From contig JAACJK010000006.1 of the NCBI GenBank assembly GCA_013368325.1, forward strand, positions 372,001-436,000: a DNA stretch of 64,000 nt. Reading direction: 5' to 3'. The stretch comes from Ephemerocybe angulata. Lineage: Eukaryota > Basidiomycota > Agaricomycetes > Agaricales > Psathyrellaceae. The notes under the pieces were generated by a model. The model made no database searches and was not told where the DNA came from. It saw only the letters and a program-made list of their open reading frames with translations. Below, piece by piece: positions 12,713-23,398 of this stretch. Position 1 is the stretch's first letter, and the number at the start of each line of letters is the position of its first letter. A program made the position numbers and the translations under genes.

Positions 12713-15103
12713 TATGTAGGTTTGGTATACTTACGTCCGTGGCGTTGGGTTTATTCTTCGTCCAATATTGAAGTTAACCAACCGTTCTGGGCAAGCACTG
12801 TGTCGTCGAGGACACCTCGGAAACGGGACATCCGCCACATCCGGCCGAGAAAGTCCTTTTGCTCGCGCTGCTGTGCGTATAACTGTATTCTCTCGAGGGA
12901 TTTCAATCGGACGGCCGTGTTTTTCGTGTGCAGAACATGAAGGGTTTCTAAGGGGTGCTATTTGAGCGAATACTGAACCTTTAAAAACTCTCTAGTATAA
13001 TCTACTTACAACTTCCAGGGGAACCAAGCAGGAACTACAGGAGAGCTCGAGAGTGTGGCAACAGTGTCAGTTTAGCGCCCATTCCGAGTAACATGACGTT
13101 TTCTCTGTTCTACCACATCCTATTTTCCCCTGGGTCTTTCTAATATACTTCGCAGTGTCTTAGGATGCTCCTTACGCCAATGAAATATGAGTAAACGGAT
13201 GCCCTGCCGTTAAATTCGAGGGAGAGGGCGCAGAAATGCGGCTCGGTACTTGCCGGGACGGTGCAGCCAAACAGAGCCACATCCGGCTCAGGCGGGCGGA
13301 CGTCCCAATTCCGAGGAGTTTTGCTGAACCACCTGCTGAACCACCACTACCAACCACGCTGCCCACAGGTGAGTAAAATTCTGTTCTCTCGCCCAGATCG
13401 CCATAAAGGTATTAGGCAGCTGTATAAATCGCGCCCAAAGAAAAGAAATAAACGAAGCCATTGCATCCCTGAGTGTTCGTTCATCTCAACGCAGATCCCC
13501 TTCTTCTCTTCCCTGGACAACATACTCTCCCTGTGTCTTGTTTTCGTCGGTCGCGTCTGCAGGACGTCACTTCTATCCGCCAGGCCTCGAATTTGGAACC
13601 CTGGCGACGACAGACCTACTGTCCTGGCATTGGCAACTCGAAGCGATGCACAAACTCGTACAAGTGTACTAGCGTGACGAGCTGCGGCTAATCTGGACTC
13701 GAACGCGCACTGAGCATCATGTTCTTGGGCAAGTGTTGTACCCGCGTATTTCCCTCAGAGTTGTTTGTGCCTCTCGTTTCACAGGCTGCAGCACGACGGA
13801 CGTCCTCGACCACCGACGGCAGGTCGGGTGCCTGTGTAGAGGTCCCGATGTCCCCCGTCTCACTCCGCGTGCTACTTCGTCGTTGTCGCGTCATGAGATC
13901 AGCAACAAGGAGCCCGACTTGGATGGGGCGCGCCTCGGCCGAAGTGCCCCAAGGACCGCCATAGCATAGTAGGTCCCCGATAGCGTCCGCCGTCCACCTG
14001 CAAGCTCCTCACCCTCAGTGTAAGGCTCGCTCGCATCGAGGGGTCCGTCAAAATTCTAAGACGGTCGGTACTCAGACGACTCCAGATTGCGAGGACTCTC
14101 TTGGGGCTGGTGGGAGGTAGGGAACTAATATAGCAGATGCAAATGGGACGGACGTATTGGCGGAGTGTGTACACCACCCACCCACAAGACTGGCATCCCA
14201 TGCCCCACACCGAGCAGCTGAGAGGCTGCCCGAGAAAAGGCAACAGGGTGGAACCCGGTGAGGCGTTGTCTGACAGGAGTTGTGTCTAGGGGAATTGGCG
14301 CAAATACAAAGAATATTGAACAGGGGATAACATATAGCAGGTCGCAGTTGAAACCGAGATCTAGATACAGCGAATGCATAAACTTGAATGTGAGGCAAGC
14401 CAAAGGCAAGCAATTAAAGCGTACCTGCATCTTAGAGCGCCCTAGTACACCTTCACCAACTCCACCTCACTTGCGCTCCACGATGGGTGTGAAATTTCAA
14501 TAGACGCAGGATGGAGAAACTTATAGCGCACGATAATATTGAACTATGTATGTCAGAAAATGACAACTGCGCCCCAACACACCCTGCACACCAGACCGCT
14601 CACCTCTTACACGATTTCATGGCATCGTAGCTCCCAGTACTGTCCCCATCTCCTTCTTGGGGACGGACATCCGAACTGGCAACTCGGAGTCTCGGACAGT
14701 CGCCCTCGGTTGGGATGGGGGCTCGTGAATCCGGCGAGCCGCCCGTCCGCTGGAGATCACGAGGGCCGGCGTCCAACGTTCAGCTTTGGACCAGGTCAAT
14801 GTCGGCCTAAAACCACCACCACCACCTTCAACGTCGTCATTTCTCCTTTCCTCGTACACTGACTGAAGTTCAAACAGGAGGTATATGGAAGTGCGCCTCG
14901 AACGAGGTACTGCTAATAACGAATCCCAACAGGACCTGACCTAGGATATACGCGAACCAATTTGGACTCGCCGAAGGAACGTGTTTGAACACGAGGGAGA
15001 CCATGCGATTCGGGCTGCCCAGGTCTCCGACTACGTCTCGCGCTCGAGGGTACGTACGCTTTAGTGGCTTTGATAATCTCATATAGGTTCTGGACTCAAT
15101 GAT
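12713..15103. other. Unassigned stretch, possible small spliced fragments
   Basis: No full gene is supported. A plus-strand exon-like piece at about 13787-13969 reads as open protein ending in TAG (ends RSAPRTAIA) after a CAG acceptor at 13786. Another at about 13261-13369 precedes a gtgagt donor, but the pieces in between contain stops. An open frame at 14072-14413 on the minus strand has no recognisable domain. The last few hundred bases precede GLE1, and part of this upstream sequence is duplicated at about 25750. Confidence 0.3.
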
Positions 15104-17212
15104 ATGGGTTCAACCAGGTATCGACGGGGAGCCTCGACGTTTGGCCTACATTCCGATTCCGACGAAGATGACTACGACTTCAACGCCTACGACTCAGATT
15201 CAAGCTCTTCATCCTCATCCTCCTCCCAATCCTCTCGTACGTCTTCGGAATCCCACAAGCTCGCAGGGGAGATACTAGACGAATTTGGTTCACTACGGTA
15301 TGTACATACGCCATGCACCTCATTCAAATTGCATTTATACTTACGGTATCCTTGTCGTGGCGTGCGTATCCCTTATCCCTTGCACTACTCAGACTTAGCA
15401 AGCCGCCCCCCGACGGCCGAGTGCGGAGCCCGGAAGAGACGCGCGAGAAGGAGGAGACGATTGCCACCATCCGCCTCTGGACGCGCCACCGCGACCCGTA
15501 CGAAGAATGGGAAAAGAAGACGCGCTTAGACGCTTTCGTGCGTGTCACATCCTTCCCAACTTACCCAGATACTAACATATTGAAACGGTCACAGAAAACA
15601 GCCCGCAAAGAGCTCTCTACGACTCAATCATCCCTCCATGCGTCCCAATCCCGACTGAGCACGGCGCAGGACGAGACGCTCTCCTCCACCCACGCGAACG
15701 AGATGCGCGAAATCGAGTCCCAACTATCCCGTTTCCGCCTCGCGCAGGAAAAAGAAGAAGCAGCCCTGCGCCAAAAGTGGAAAGAGCGCGAGGCGAAGCT
15801 CTGGGAGCGCATCGAGGGCGTCATCCGGATCGAAGAAGACAAAGTCCGCGCAAAGCTCGAAGCGGAGCGGCAGAAACGCGAGAAAGAGGAGGCCGCGAAG
15901 AAGGAGGAGGAGATGCGGCGCCAGTTGCTGGAGCAGAAGCGCAGGAAGGAGGAGGAGGCGAAGCAGAAGGCGGAGGAGGAGCGGAAGAGGGAGGAGGAGG
16001 AGAAGAGGGAGAAGGAGAGGGTGGCGTTGGAGGAGGAGAGAGTGCGCAAGGAGAAGGAGGCGGGGGATCGGGAGGCGAGGGAGAAGCTTGGGTATACCAC
16101 TGCCAGTGAGGATTGGGCGCAGGCCAGGGAGAGTCTATTGGTGAGTAAGATCGTCTTGTGCCTGATGATGAACTAAAGGACCCCATAGGCTTTAAAAGAC
16201 AACGTCATGTCTGTCGTAAAGGCGAACAAAGAGCTTAAAGCCGAGTACAACGCAGTTCGACGCACAATCACGCCCAAGCTCGGGCAAATCACCCCCGACG
16301 CCGCCTCCATCCAAACCATCGTACGTCCCTCTCTCCCCCATACCTACTCCCACCCTAACACCCCCCTAGTCCACGCAACTCCTCGCCATCATGAAACCCG
16401 CCACCCCCCACCGCCCCGCAATCTACGCCGCCCTCTGCAACTTCCTCGCCAAGCGCATCCTCCTGCAAGCCGAGACCGAGGTTACAGCCGAAAAGCGCTC
16501 CGCAGGGCCGCTCGCAAAAGTCACATTCAACCTCCTCACTTCGCTCGACATCTTCCCCGAGGTCCTCTGGGCGAAGCTCGTGCAGCGCGTCGGCGGCTGG
16601 CCCGTGCCCGCCATCGTCCCCGAGGTCGACGTGGACAAACGTGCGTGGGGGTCTGGAGCGAAGCGGCCGGGGCGCGGGGGGGAGAATGAAAGGTGGAGGG
16701 TTATGGGGTATAGGGAGAGTGGTAATGGGGGAGGGGGCTTGGAGGCTGCCGCGGAGTATGCGACGAGGGTGGCGGGGGTTGTGAGGGTGTATTGGGAGGT
16801 TGTGAAGGTGCAGTTGGGGGTGCCGGAGAGGGCGCCGAGTGGGGGGCCGTTTGCGGTTACGAGGTTTTGGATTTGGTTTGCGAGGATTTTGGACTCGAAG
16901 GCGTTGCTTACGACTGCTGTGGGGGCCGAGTTGATTTATAGTAAGTATTCTTCGGTCGGATATGATGTTTCGTTCGCTTATTCGGGGGGTTTGCGTTTTA
17001 TAGCGGGGTTGGAGGTTCTAGGCGCCGAAGCGGCGGATATATGGGGTGTGCAGTGGATTAAGCTTCTTAAGCTCATACATGAAGGGACGACTACAGGCAT
17101 GTTTGGGGAGAAGGGTACTCTTATTGGGGGAGATTCACCGGAGGGCAAGGCGGCGAAGGCCAGGGTGCAGATGGAGGTGGAGAGGATTGTGAGCGGTGAG
17201 AGGAAGCAATAA
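15104..17212 (+). CDS. GLE1: GLE1-type mRNA export factor
   Basis: Six exons, 15104-15297, 15393-15537, 15595-16140, 16189-16320, 16370-16940 and 17004-17212, join in frame to 598 residues, within the range of yeast and animal Gle1. The N-terminus is Asp/Ser rich. Residues about 110-300 form a long charged coiled coil (repeated Glu-Glu-Lys/Arg blocks such as RKREEEEKREKE). The C-terminal half from about residue 330 is the conserved GLE1 domain: helical segments including LCNFLAKRILLQAE, then ARILD and GLEVLGAEAADIWG. In this family GLE1 sits at the cytoplasmic face of the nuclear pore. With inositol hexakisphosphate it activates the helicase Dbp5 to remodel exported mRNPs, and it also acts in translation. 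A broken copy of exon 1 lies inverted near 25.6 kb. Confidence 0.88.
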
Positions 17213-17778
17213 GGTGGACGGGTGGCGGGTGCTTCGTTTCTCCCGCAAGTGAACTGAAACATGGTGATGTGCCTTAGAGGTGAGTTGTCGACGCGATTTC
17301 CTTTACTCGGGGGAACGCTGATCATGACGATCTTCTGACCCTGACAGATGATAAATTACATATGGCGATCTTGTGTCTGTACGATATTAATGGATTTTCA
17401 GAGGAACTGCAACAACTTGAGCAGATTATGCCTGAGTAAGTCTATCGGTGAGGGACTCGGAGTAGTTGGAGGAAAAAAGGAGGTTTGGCTGGCAAGACCT
17501 TCACGTACCGCCTTGCGCAACCTCTCAGCAGGGATGGACACATTATGGCAACCTTTTGCTGCACGCAATATGGTTCATCATTTCATGGAAAGCTATAAAT
17601 GATTACCCTTCGACTAATGACCGTTTACGAGGGTATAGAATATACTATCTTCCATCCGACGGCTCAGCGGGAGTAGCCTGATTTTATTTGACTCTCGCCT
17701 TCGTTCCTTCGCTTCCTACCGATCGAACGCTCCGGATCTACTTACTCCTGCTTGCCTCGTTGTTATCACAGAAAAAAA
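17213..17778. other. Intergenic between GLE1 and precursor A
   Basis: Only short open frames without recognisable features. The shared TATA/leader motif found before the intact precursor genes was not seen here. Confidence 0.5.
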
Positions 17779-18698
17779 AGATGGAGAATCTCCCGCTTAG
17801 GGCTCGCCAAACAGACAGCAAACTGGTTGTCGAATCGCGAGAGTTCGATAGGTGCGTTCACCCTCCTTTGCCCCAGCCATATCGAAGTAAGTATTACCCA
17901 CTCCTACTGGCTGGCATCACTCCATTATAATATTCAGCTGCTCAACCGAGTCCGGCGCTGCCCGCGGACGGGGGTATTACTCCTCTGGGCCTCTTGATGC
18001 ACGCGGCAGTGCCGGGTGGAAGAAAGGCGCCAGCGTCGGCCTTACGGCTCTCGGTGCTGGGGTTACCGCGGGATACAGCTTCATGCCCCTCTTCGCGAGC
18101 AAGACTGCGGCGACTACCGCTACCGTTGAACAGGCCACCCCAGCGACTCTCGAATGCCGATGAAGGGTACGATTTGGAGACGCGGGCCGGTCACTCACAC
18201 ACACACTGCTGCTATTACTGGGGGGATTGCGGCTACCTATGTCTATCTATCCTTTCATTGTTGTCATTGGGAAGCACTAACTTCTCACCTACTATGGCTC
18301 AAGATCATCCCGGCTTATGTCATGAACAAAGACCAGGCTGCTGCTCAGCCAGTAGCACGTCGAGGCTTCTTCGACGATGAGGACGTGGAACTCGAGGCAC
18401 GCGCCGCACGCCCTGTGGCTACTGCACTCAAGGGCTACGAGCTCGTCCGTGCGGCACCACTCGTCGCCAACGCTGCTGTGACCTGGAAGTCCTGGGCCGC
18501 GCCTGTCGGTGCGTTTGTGGCTGCGGGCACCGGTCTAGGACTTGGGGCTGAGGCTGTGATAAAGGTCCGGGACTTTCAAGTTAGCGAGCTCGCAGTTGAT
18601 GCCCTGGGTCTCGAGAATTCGATGATCTGGGCCTTCGGGATCTGGAGGGCTTTTTGAAGTGTTACTCTGGGGAGCTCGAGGTTGACGAGCTTGATTGA
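17779..18698 (+). pseudogene. Decayed member (A) of the secreted modular precursor family
   Basis: Pieces in different frames resemble the intact precursor genes. A first piece from about 17779 contains VVESREFDR, then an intron with gtaagt at 17887. Around 17992-18150 a module reads LDAR followed by GWKKGASVGLTALGAG and ending MPLFASK, like the GGAGLATAIAPLF modules of gene C. Around 18300-18600 comes an ELEAR spacer and a Gly/Ala hydrophobic module ending GTGLGLGAEA. Near the 3' end, one frame (18609-18698) reads SREFDD, then GELEVDELD and TGA, the family's acidic tail, but the upstream module is in another frame. At least two frameshifts are therefore needed. I find no convincing signal peptide or shared leader. 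It is probably a dead paralogue; sequence errors are an alternative explanation. Confidence 0.6.
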
Positions 18699-19568
18699 TT
18701 TGTGGTTGAGTGTATGCATTCCATTGTATGGGTCGTTGTGCTTCATGGGATTTTGCAATGTTGCACTGGTTCTTGGCGCTTCATGGCTATGTGATTTTGA
18801 TGAGGGTGGAGTTGAAGGCCTCGGCAACGAGGAGCGCCTTTGCACTTGGCTCCAAGTTTCTGGTTCTATTCTGCGACGGGCTCGGCGGTTGCACCCTTCC
18901 TTGGTTGGGAGTCGACCAGGAAACCCGCTGGACACCTTCGACTCCTGACTAAGTGTCCGATGCAGTGGCGCATGATACTCACCGTCTCCAAACAACAGAG
19001 AATTTTTCGTAACGTCCCAGTTGACTTCTCTTCTTCATCATTAACTGTAGTCTGACTGTAGTATTCAGAACATATAGGGAGACGGGCGACTAAAGATATT
19101 GATGAAGCCGTTTCTGATATCTTTATGCAATCAGTGATCTGTCCATGGTCCGTCAATCTTTGCCAGACTCAGCTAGAGGGGAGTGTGGGCTGGTGGTTAC
19201 ATTCCATCCGGCCTTTACCTATGGATGGCCGATATTTCTTTGATGACTCTTGTGATTGTACTCTAGACGCCCTACTTCTATCACATTCTATCAACGTTCT
19301 GGCATAAGGGTTCATGCCAACCAACTTCTTCTTCTTTTCTCAGTCTACCAGGAGCCTTCGGACTAATACATACCAAGTTCCGTGTATCATGGCGTTAAAC
19401 TGATTTGAGCAGGGGTAAGCCTGTGGACAATGATTTTGTTACGACATAGCAATTGACAGGGCACGCAACTCATTCAACTCGGGAAGGCGGTGGACCGCTA
19501 AGCCCGCTGCCAAGCTGCCAAGTTCGAGCTCAGCTAAAATGGGTCAGCGCCCAATGAGCCTGCCAGGG
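18699..19568. other. Intergenic; source of duplicated flank near 26.5-27.0 kb
   Basis: No gene seen. About 18775-18985 is repeated at about 26535-26745, and about 19290-19560 is repeated at about 26747-27015. The intervening roughly 300 bp is missing from the second copy. This sequence therefore belongs to the duplicated B-C block. Confidence 0.7.
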
Positions 19569-19617
19569 TATATATACAGGGCACCAAATGCCTTTGTTTC
19601 TTCAGCTGGTCTCACCC
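19569..19617 (+). promoter_or_regulatory. Core promoter of precursor B: TATA box plus shared start-site motif
   Basis: TATATATA starts at 19569. The motif TTCTTCAGCTGGTCTCACCC lies at 19598-19617, 29 bp further on, where transcription would be expected to begin. The start codon is 142 nt after the motif begins. The same arrangement precedes B', C and D. Confidence 0.75.
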
Positions 19618-19739
19618 TCCCAATCCTACTACTACAGAACATCTGCGTTGACCGCAACCTCCTCACTCTCCACCCAATCCAATCAATCAACCTATCACCC
19701 ACCTTCTCATTAACCAACCCACCCCTCTCTATAATCAAA

Positions 19740-20792
19740 ATGGTCCACATCTCTACCGCTACCGTCGTCGTCGCCGCCGCGCTCGCCGCTGCCCCTGCGT
19801 TCGCCGCACCCATCGCCACCGAGCAGGTCGAAGCCCGGGCGCCTAAGGGCGGACTCAGGCGCGCCGGCCGGGCAGCCGGCTCCGCCCTCAACCACGCAGG
19901 CAACATTGCCGGCATCGTCGGAGCACTCCAGGGCCGCGACGTTGAGGAGCTCGACGCTCGCGCGCCCAAGGGTGGATTCAGGCGGGCAGGACGCGCCGCC
20001 AACGGCGCTCTCAACCACGCAGGGAACATCGCTGGCATCGTCGGAGCCGTTCAAGGCCTCCGCCAGCGCGAGGTCTCCGACGAGATCGAGGCTCGTTCCC
20101 CCAAGGGAGGCTTCAGGCGTGCGGGGCGGGCAGCAGGTTCCGCCCTCAACCACGCAGGCAACATCGCCGGCATCGTCGGAGCACTCCAGGGCCGCGACGT
20201 TGAGGAGCTCGACGCTCGTGCACCCAAGGGTGGATTCAGGCGGGCAGGGCGCGCCGCCAATGGCGCTCTCAACCACGCAGGGAACATCGCTGGCATCGTC
20301 GGAGCCGTTCAAGGCCTCCGCCAGCGCGAGGTCTCCGACGAGATCGAGGCTCGTTCCCCCAAGGGAGGCTTCAGGCGTGCGGGGCGGGCAGCAGGTTCCG
20401 CCCTCAACCACGCAGGCAACATCGCGGGCATCGTCGGAGCACTCCAGGGCCGTGATGTTGAGGAGCTCAACGCTCGTGCACCCAAGGGCGGATTCAGGCG
20501 GGCAGGCCACATCGCCAATGGCGCTCTCAACCACGCAGGCAACATTGCCGGTATTGTCAGCACCGTTCAGGGATTCAGACAGCGGGACCTCGAGACCGAG
20601 GAACTCGAGGCCCGTCGCAGGCTCGCACCCATCCGACGAATCCCCGGAGGTCGCCCATCCCTTCGCCGCCCACGCCGTGTTGCGCCCGCCCCCGTCAGTG
20701 AGCGGGACCTTGAGGAGGAGATTGATATGCGTGAGATCGATGACATGGAGGAATTCTTTGAACGGGAGTTTGACATCGATGAGCTTGACTAG
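19740..20792 (+). CDS. Secreted repeat precursor B (six cationic Gly/Ala modules)
   Basis: A single uninterrupted exon encodes 350 residues. Residues 1-23 form a clear secretion signal (MVHISTATVVVAAALAAAP, then AFAAP), followed by IATEQVEAR. Next come six modules of 41, 45, 41, 45, 41 and 46 residues. Each starts A/S-P-K-G-G-F/L-R-R-A-G, continues with a Gly/Ala/Asn stretch (ALNHAGNIAGIV) and ends with an acidic spacer closing in Ala-Arg (VEELDAR, SDEIEAR). The last module runs into EARRR and a proline/arginine-rich segment, then a very acidic tail ending FDIDELD. The layout resembles fungal multi-peptide precursors cut in the secretory pathway: a short cationic-hydrophobic peptide set between acidic spacers. 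The Ala-Arg junctions are monobasic, so Kex2 cutting at each one is an inference. No known domain is recognised. It shares leader and tail with B' (27187). Confidence 0.85.
   Translation: MVHISTATVVVAAALAAAPAFAAPIATEQVEARAPKGGLRRAGRAAGSALNHAGNIAGIVGALQGRDVEELDARAPKGGFRRAGRAANGALNHAGNIAGIVGAVQGLRQREVSDEIEARSPKGGFRRAGRAAGSALNHAGNIAGIVGALQGRDVEELDARAPKGGFRRAGRAANGALNHAGNIAGIVGAVQGLRQREVSDEIEARSPKGGFRRAGRAAGSALNHAGNIAGIVGALQGRDVEELNARAPKGGFRRAGHIANGALNHAGNIAGIVSTVQGFRQRDLETEELEARRRLAPIRRIPGGRPSLRRPRRVAPAPVSERDLEEEIDMREIDDMEEFFEREFDIDELD
19839..20615 (+). repeat. Three tandem 258-bp repeats inside precursor B
   Basis: Double modules start at 19839, 20097 and 20355, each 123 + 135 bp; the last half-unit is 138 bp. 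Copies 2 and 3 differ at only a few positions over 258 bp. The A-type half-modules (41 residues) are almost identical to each other, as are the B-type halves (45 residues), so the array grew as two-module units. Confidence 0.95.
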
Positions 20793-21891
20793 ATATGCGG
20801 ACCTATAATATTAGGTATAATTTAAGCTGTATTTATCTATTACTAGTCTATAGGTGCAATGCATTAGCCTGTTCTCGAAAACCCCGTTGTCAGCCACCCG
20901 GCGGCTCTTTAGGCGCCTATGATCATTGTTCTCTTAAAACGGTATAAAGGAGTCGACTGAGATGGCTAGCATAGAAAGAATGGACTGGAACCCAAATGGC
21001 GACCATAAGGCATAGGGTCGAATGAGTAAACCGATGCACTTAGTGAAGCTTCGACCGAACATAGTAGCGGATGTCGCAGACGTAAACCTCGAGTTGCGGA
21101 GTGCCCACTGTTTCGGACATCAAACTTCTCATATCAGTCCGGACACTGCAGAATGTTACAAGGATGACAAAGGTTTTATTGGACGTTTACATAGCTAACG
21201 TCACAAACACCAGCTTCGGGACAGCGTACGGACCCGAAATGCTGGCATCTGAGTACTCAGTGCTCTGCCAGGCTGTTGGCAAGCGTCAACGATCGCCGGT
21301 GAAACCCGAATGCCCGTGTGCCCAACCAAGACTGTTGGATCCAATTTTTCAGTCGCCTAGGATGCAGATGGACTCATGATGAAAGTATACAGGCTGCCTT
21401 GATATGATAAGGTAAGTTGCTAATTCTTCACCTACTATACATATCGCATATATTTCCGGACCCTAGAAAGAGCGCCCAGCTCTGATTCGTGCTTACTACG
21501 CCGCAAGCATTCAATTTTCGCGTATCCCGGACTTAGATAGGGATGGTATCGATCACCAAGTTCACTTGAGGCTGATCTTGGGCTGATCGGAGATCATGGC
21601 ATTGCTGCGGCGCGGGCGCTTGGACAGCCCCGTCGGCGTTATCGCCATGTATCCTCGCCTACTACTGGCCTACTACTACGCATATTGAACGATGAGCACG
21701 CATGATACTTAGCAAATATCAAAGCTATATTTTCAGCCCAACAGTCACTGCTGCAATCTCGCATGTGGAACAATCACCTTGGAACCGGTTCGATACCCGT
21801 GAGCCCCGTCACTTCTCAACGCATACCTGTCATGTACAGCATGCACAGACAAGTAATTCCCAAATCTCTTGGTATGCTGCAAGTCCTTGAG
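20793..21891. other. Intergenic between precursors B and C
   Basis: No gene supported; an open frame at 21101-21379 lacks recognisable features. A 30-bp sequence at 21445-21474 recurs exactly at 23532-23561. The stretch from about 20860 to 22340 is what is missing between B' and C' in the duplicate block. Confidence 0.5.
21445..21474. repeat. 30-bp exact direct repeat, left copy
   Basis: Begins cgcatatatttccggaccct and ends agaaagagcg. The identical sequence is at 23532-23561. The two copies bracket precursor gene C. Confidence 0.9.
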
Positions 21892-21939
21892 TATAAAAGC
21901 AGGCATCTGAGGTGTATGGTTCTTCAGCTGGTCTCACCC
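21892..21939 (+). promoter_or_regulatory. Core promoter of precursor C
   Basis: TATAAAA at 21892-21898 and the shared motif TTCTTCAGCTGGTCTCACCC at 21920-21939, 28 bp downstream. The start codon follows 145 nt after the motif begins, as in the paralogues. Confidence 0.75.
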
Positions 21940-22064
21940 CCAATACTCCAACTTCCCAAGGATTACCTTCGGAGCACACTCTACGTTGACCGTAGATTTA
22001 CTTCAACCTCCCCTTTCTCACCCTCACTCCACTGTCTCCTATAAACCTCACAAATCTTGCCAAT

Positions 22065-23101
22065 ATGGTCCAAATCTCTACTGCTGCTGTTATAGCTGCC
22101 GCCATTATTGCCCCCTCGATCGCTGCTCCCATCGCGCAACTGTCTGAAGAATTCGAGGCACGCGCTCGCCCTCCGCATCCTGGGCACCTGCAGAGGGTCA
22201 ACGGCTTTGCGCCTGGCCATGGACCCGCTGCGTGGATTAAACCAGCAGTCATCGCTGGTGGAGCTGCGCTTGGTATTGGCCTTGGGTACGTTCTCACGTC
22301 CTCCGTTCGATCGTTAGTCTCGAAATAACTAACAATATATTGTATCTCTATAGTGCTGGTGCCGCCGCTAAAGGAAAGCGTGAGCTCAGCATTGAAGATG
22401 AAGTCGCTTCTCGCGAGTTTCAGGATAAGCTCGAAGTTCGCGCAGGAGGTGCGGGACGGGGCAGAGCTGCATTAAACGCCTTCGGCGCTCTGAGTGGTGG
22501 TGCTGGCTTGGCGACTGCGTAAGTAGTATATAAAAGCTAAAATCGGGTGTCTAATCTGGAGCTGAAACTCTTCATAGCATCGCCCCTCTTTTCCAAAACA
22601 AGCGAAAGCGAGAGTTTGAAGAAACTGAGCTTTCAATTCGCGCAGGAGGCGCGGGACGAGGCAGGGCTGCCTTGCATGCCTTCGGTACCCTGACTGGTGG
22701 AGCTGGCCTTGCTACTGCGTACGTCAACTCTCTATGGGGACCCCGAAATGAGCTGCTCTGAAAGTTATCTTGATTTTTAGCATTGCCCCTCTCTTCAAAA
22801 GCAACCAACAGAAACGGTCGTTCGAAGAACTTGATCTCGAAGAGCGAAGCCCGGCTGTCAATTTCGCTGCGATGAGGAAGTGGGTCAAGCCAGCTGTGAT
22901 CGCTGGTGGAGGTGCTCTCGGGATTGGGCTTGGGTAAGATATATGGGCGATGCTTTCATGGTTTAACCATAACTAATGTCACGTCTTAGGGCCGGTGCAG
23001 CTGCCAAGAGCAGGCGAGAGTTTGATGAAATTGATGCCCGTGATTTTGAAGACTTCTTGGACTATTATTCGAGGGAATTCGAGGTCGACGAGCTTGACTA
23101 G
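22065..23101 (+). CDS. Secreted modular precursor C (five phase-2 exons)
   Basis: Exons 22065-22285, 22354-22518, 22578-22718, 22781-22933 and 22990-23101 join to 263 residues. Every intron is phase 2. Exon 1 holds the secretion signal (MVQISTAAVIAAAIIAPSIA, then AP), an EEFEAR spacer and a module ending WIKPAVIAGGAALGIGLG. Exons 2 and 3 each hold an acidic spacer (SIEDEVASREF; FEETELSIR) and a near-identical module, AGGAGRGRAAL followed by GGAGLATA. Exon 4 starts with APLFKSNQQKR, then an acidic spacer and WVKPAVIAGGGALGIGLG, a second version of the exon 1 module. Exon 5 gives KSRREFDEIDAR and the tail EFEVDELD. Dibasic sites (KR, KRKR, RR) sit at the spacer borders, as expected for Kex2-type processing. 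The hydrophobic Gly/Ala helices could be membrane-active, but this is not shown. No known domain is recognised. A 5'-truncated copy lies at 27.7-28.5 kb. Confidence 0.85.
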
Positions 23102-23398
23102 ACTCCTAGACTTAGTGTTAATGAGCAAAGTACAGTACAGCTCAAACGGTCAATGTCATATCAATTCGTATGATGCCCGAGCACACATCAATTGACGAGG
23201 ACCATCTGAAGCCTGAGGCTGGCTTGAAGCTTGAAAAGTTGCCTTGAAGGGACACAACTCAAGGGTATATCATCATCACATCTATCCTACACATACATAA
23301 GGCAATAAACACAGAAATCATCCAGATATAGCGAAAATCACAATCCATCCAACCATATGATCTACCCAATAAATAGAGACTGGAAATGATGTTCAAGC

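Noticed and set aside
15624..16186. Ser-rich and Pro-rich minus-strand open frames over GLE1
   Set aside because: They are antisense to the Glu/Lys coiled coil and disappear outside it.
19544..20563. Minus-strand open frames over the repeats of precursor B, one of 274 codons
   Set aside because: They repeat with the array and lack start context; the plus frame has signal, spacers and promoter.
19839..20615. Regular repeats considered as a CRISPR-like or satellite array
   Set aside because: The units are in frame, encode a coherent secreted protein, and the host is a eukaryote.
20781..20792. C-terminal DELD considered as an ER-retention signal
   Set aside because: Retention needs the tetrapeptide (H/K/D)DEL at the very end; here an extra Asp follows Leu.
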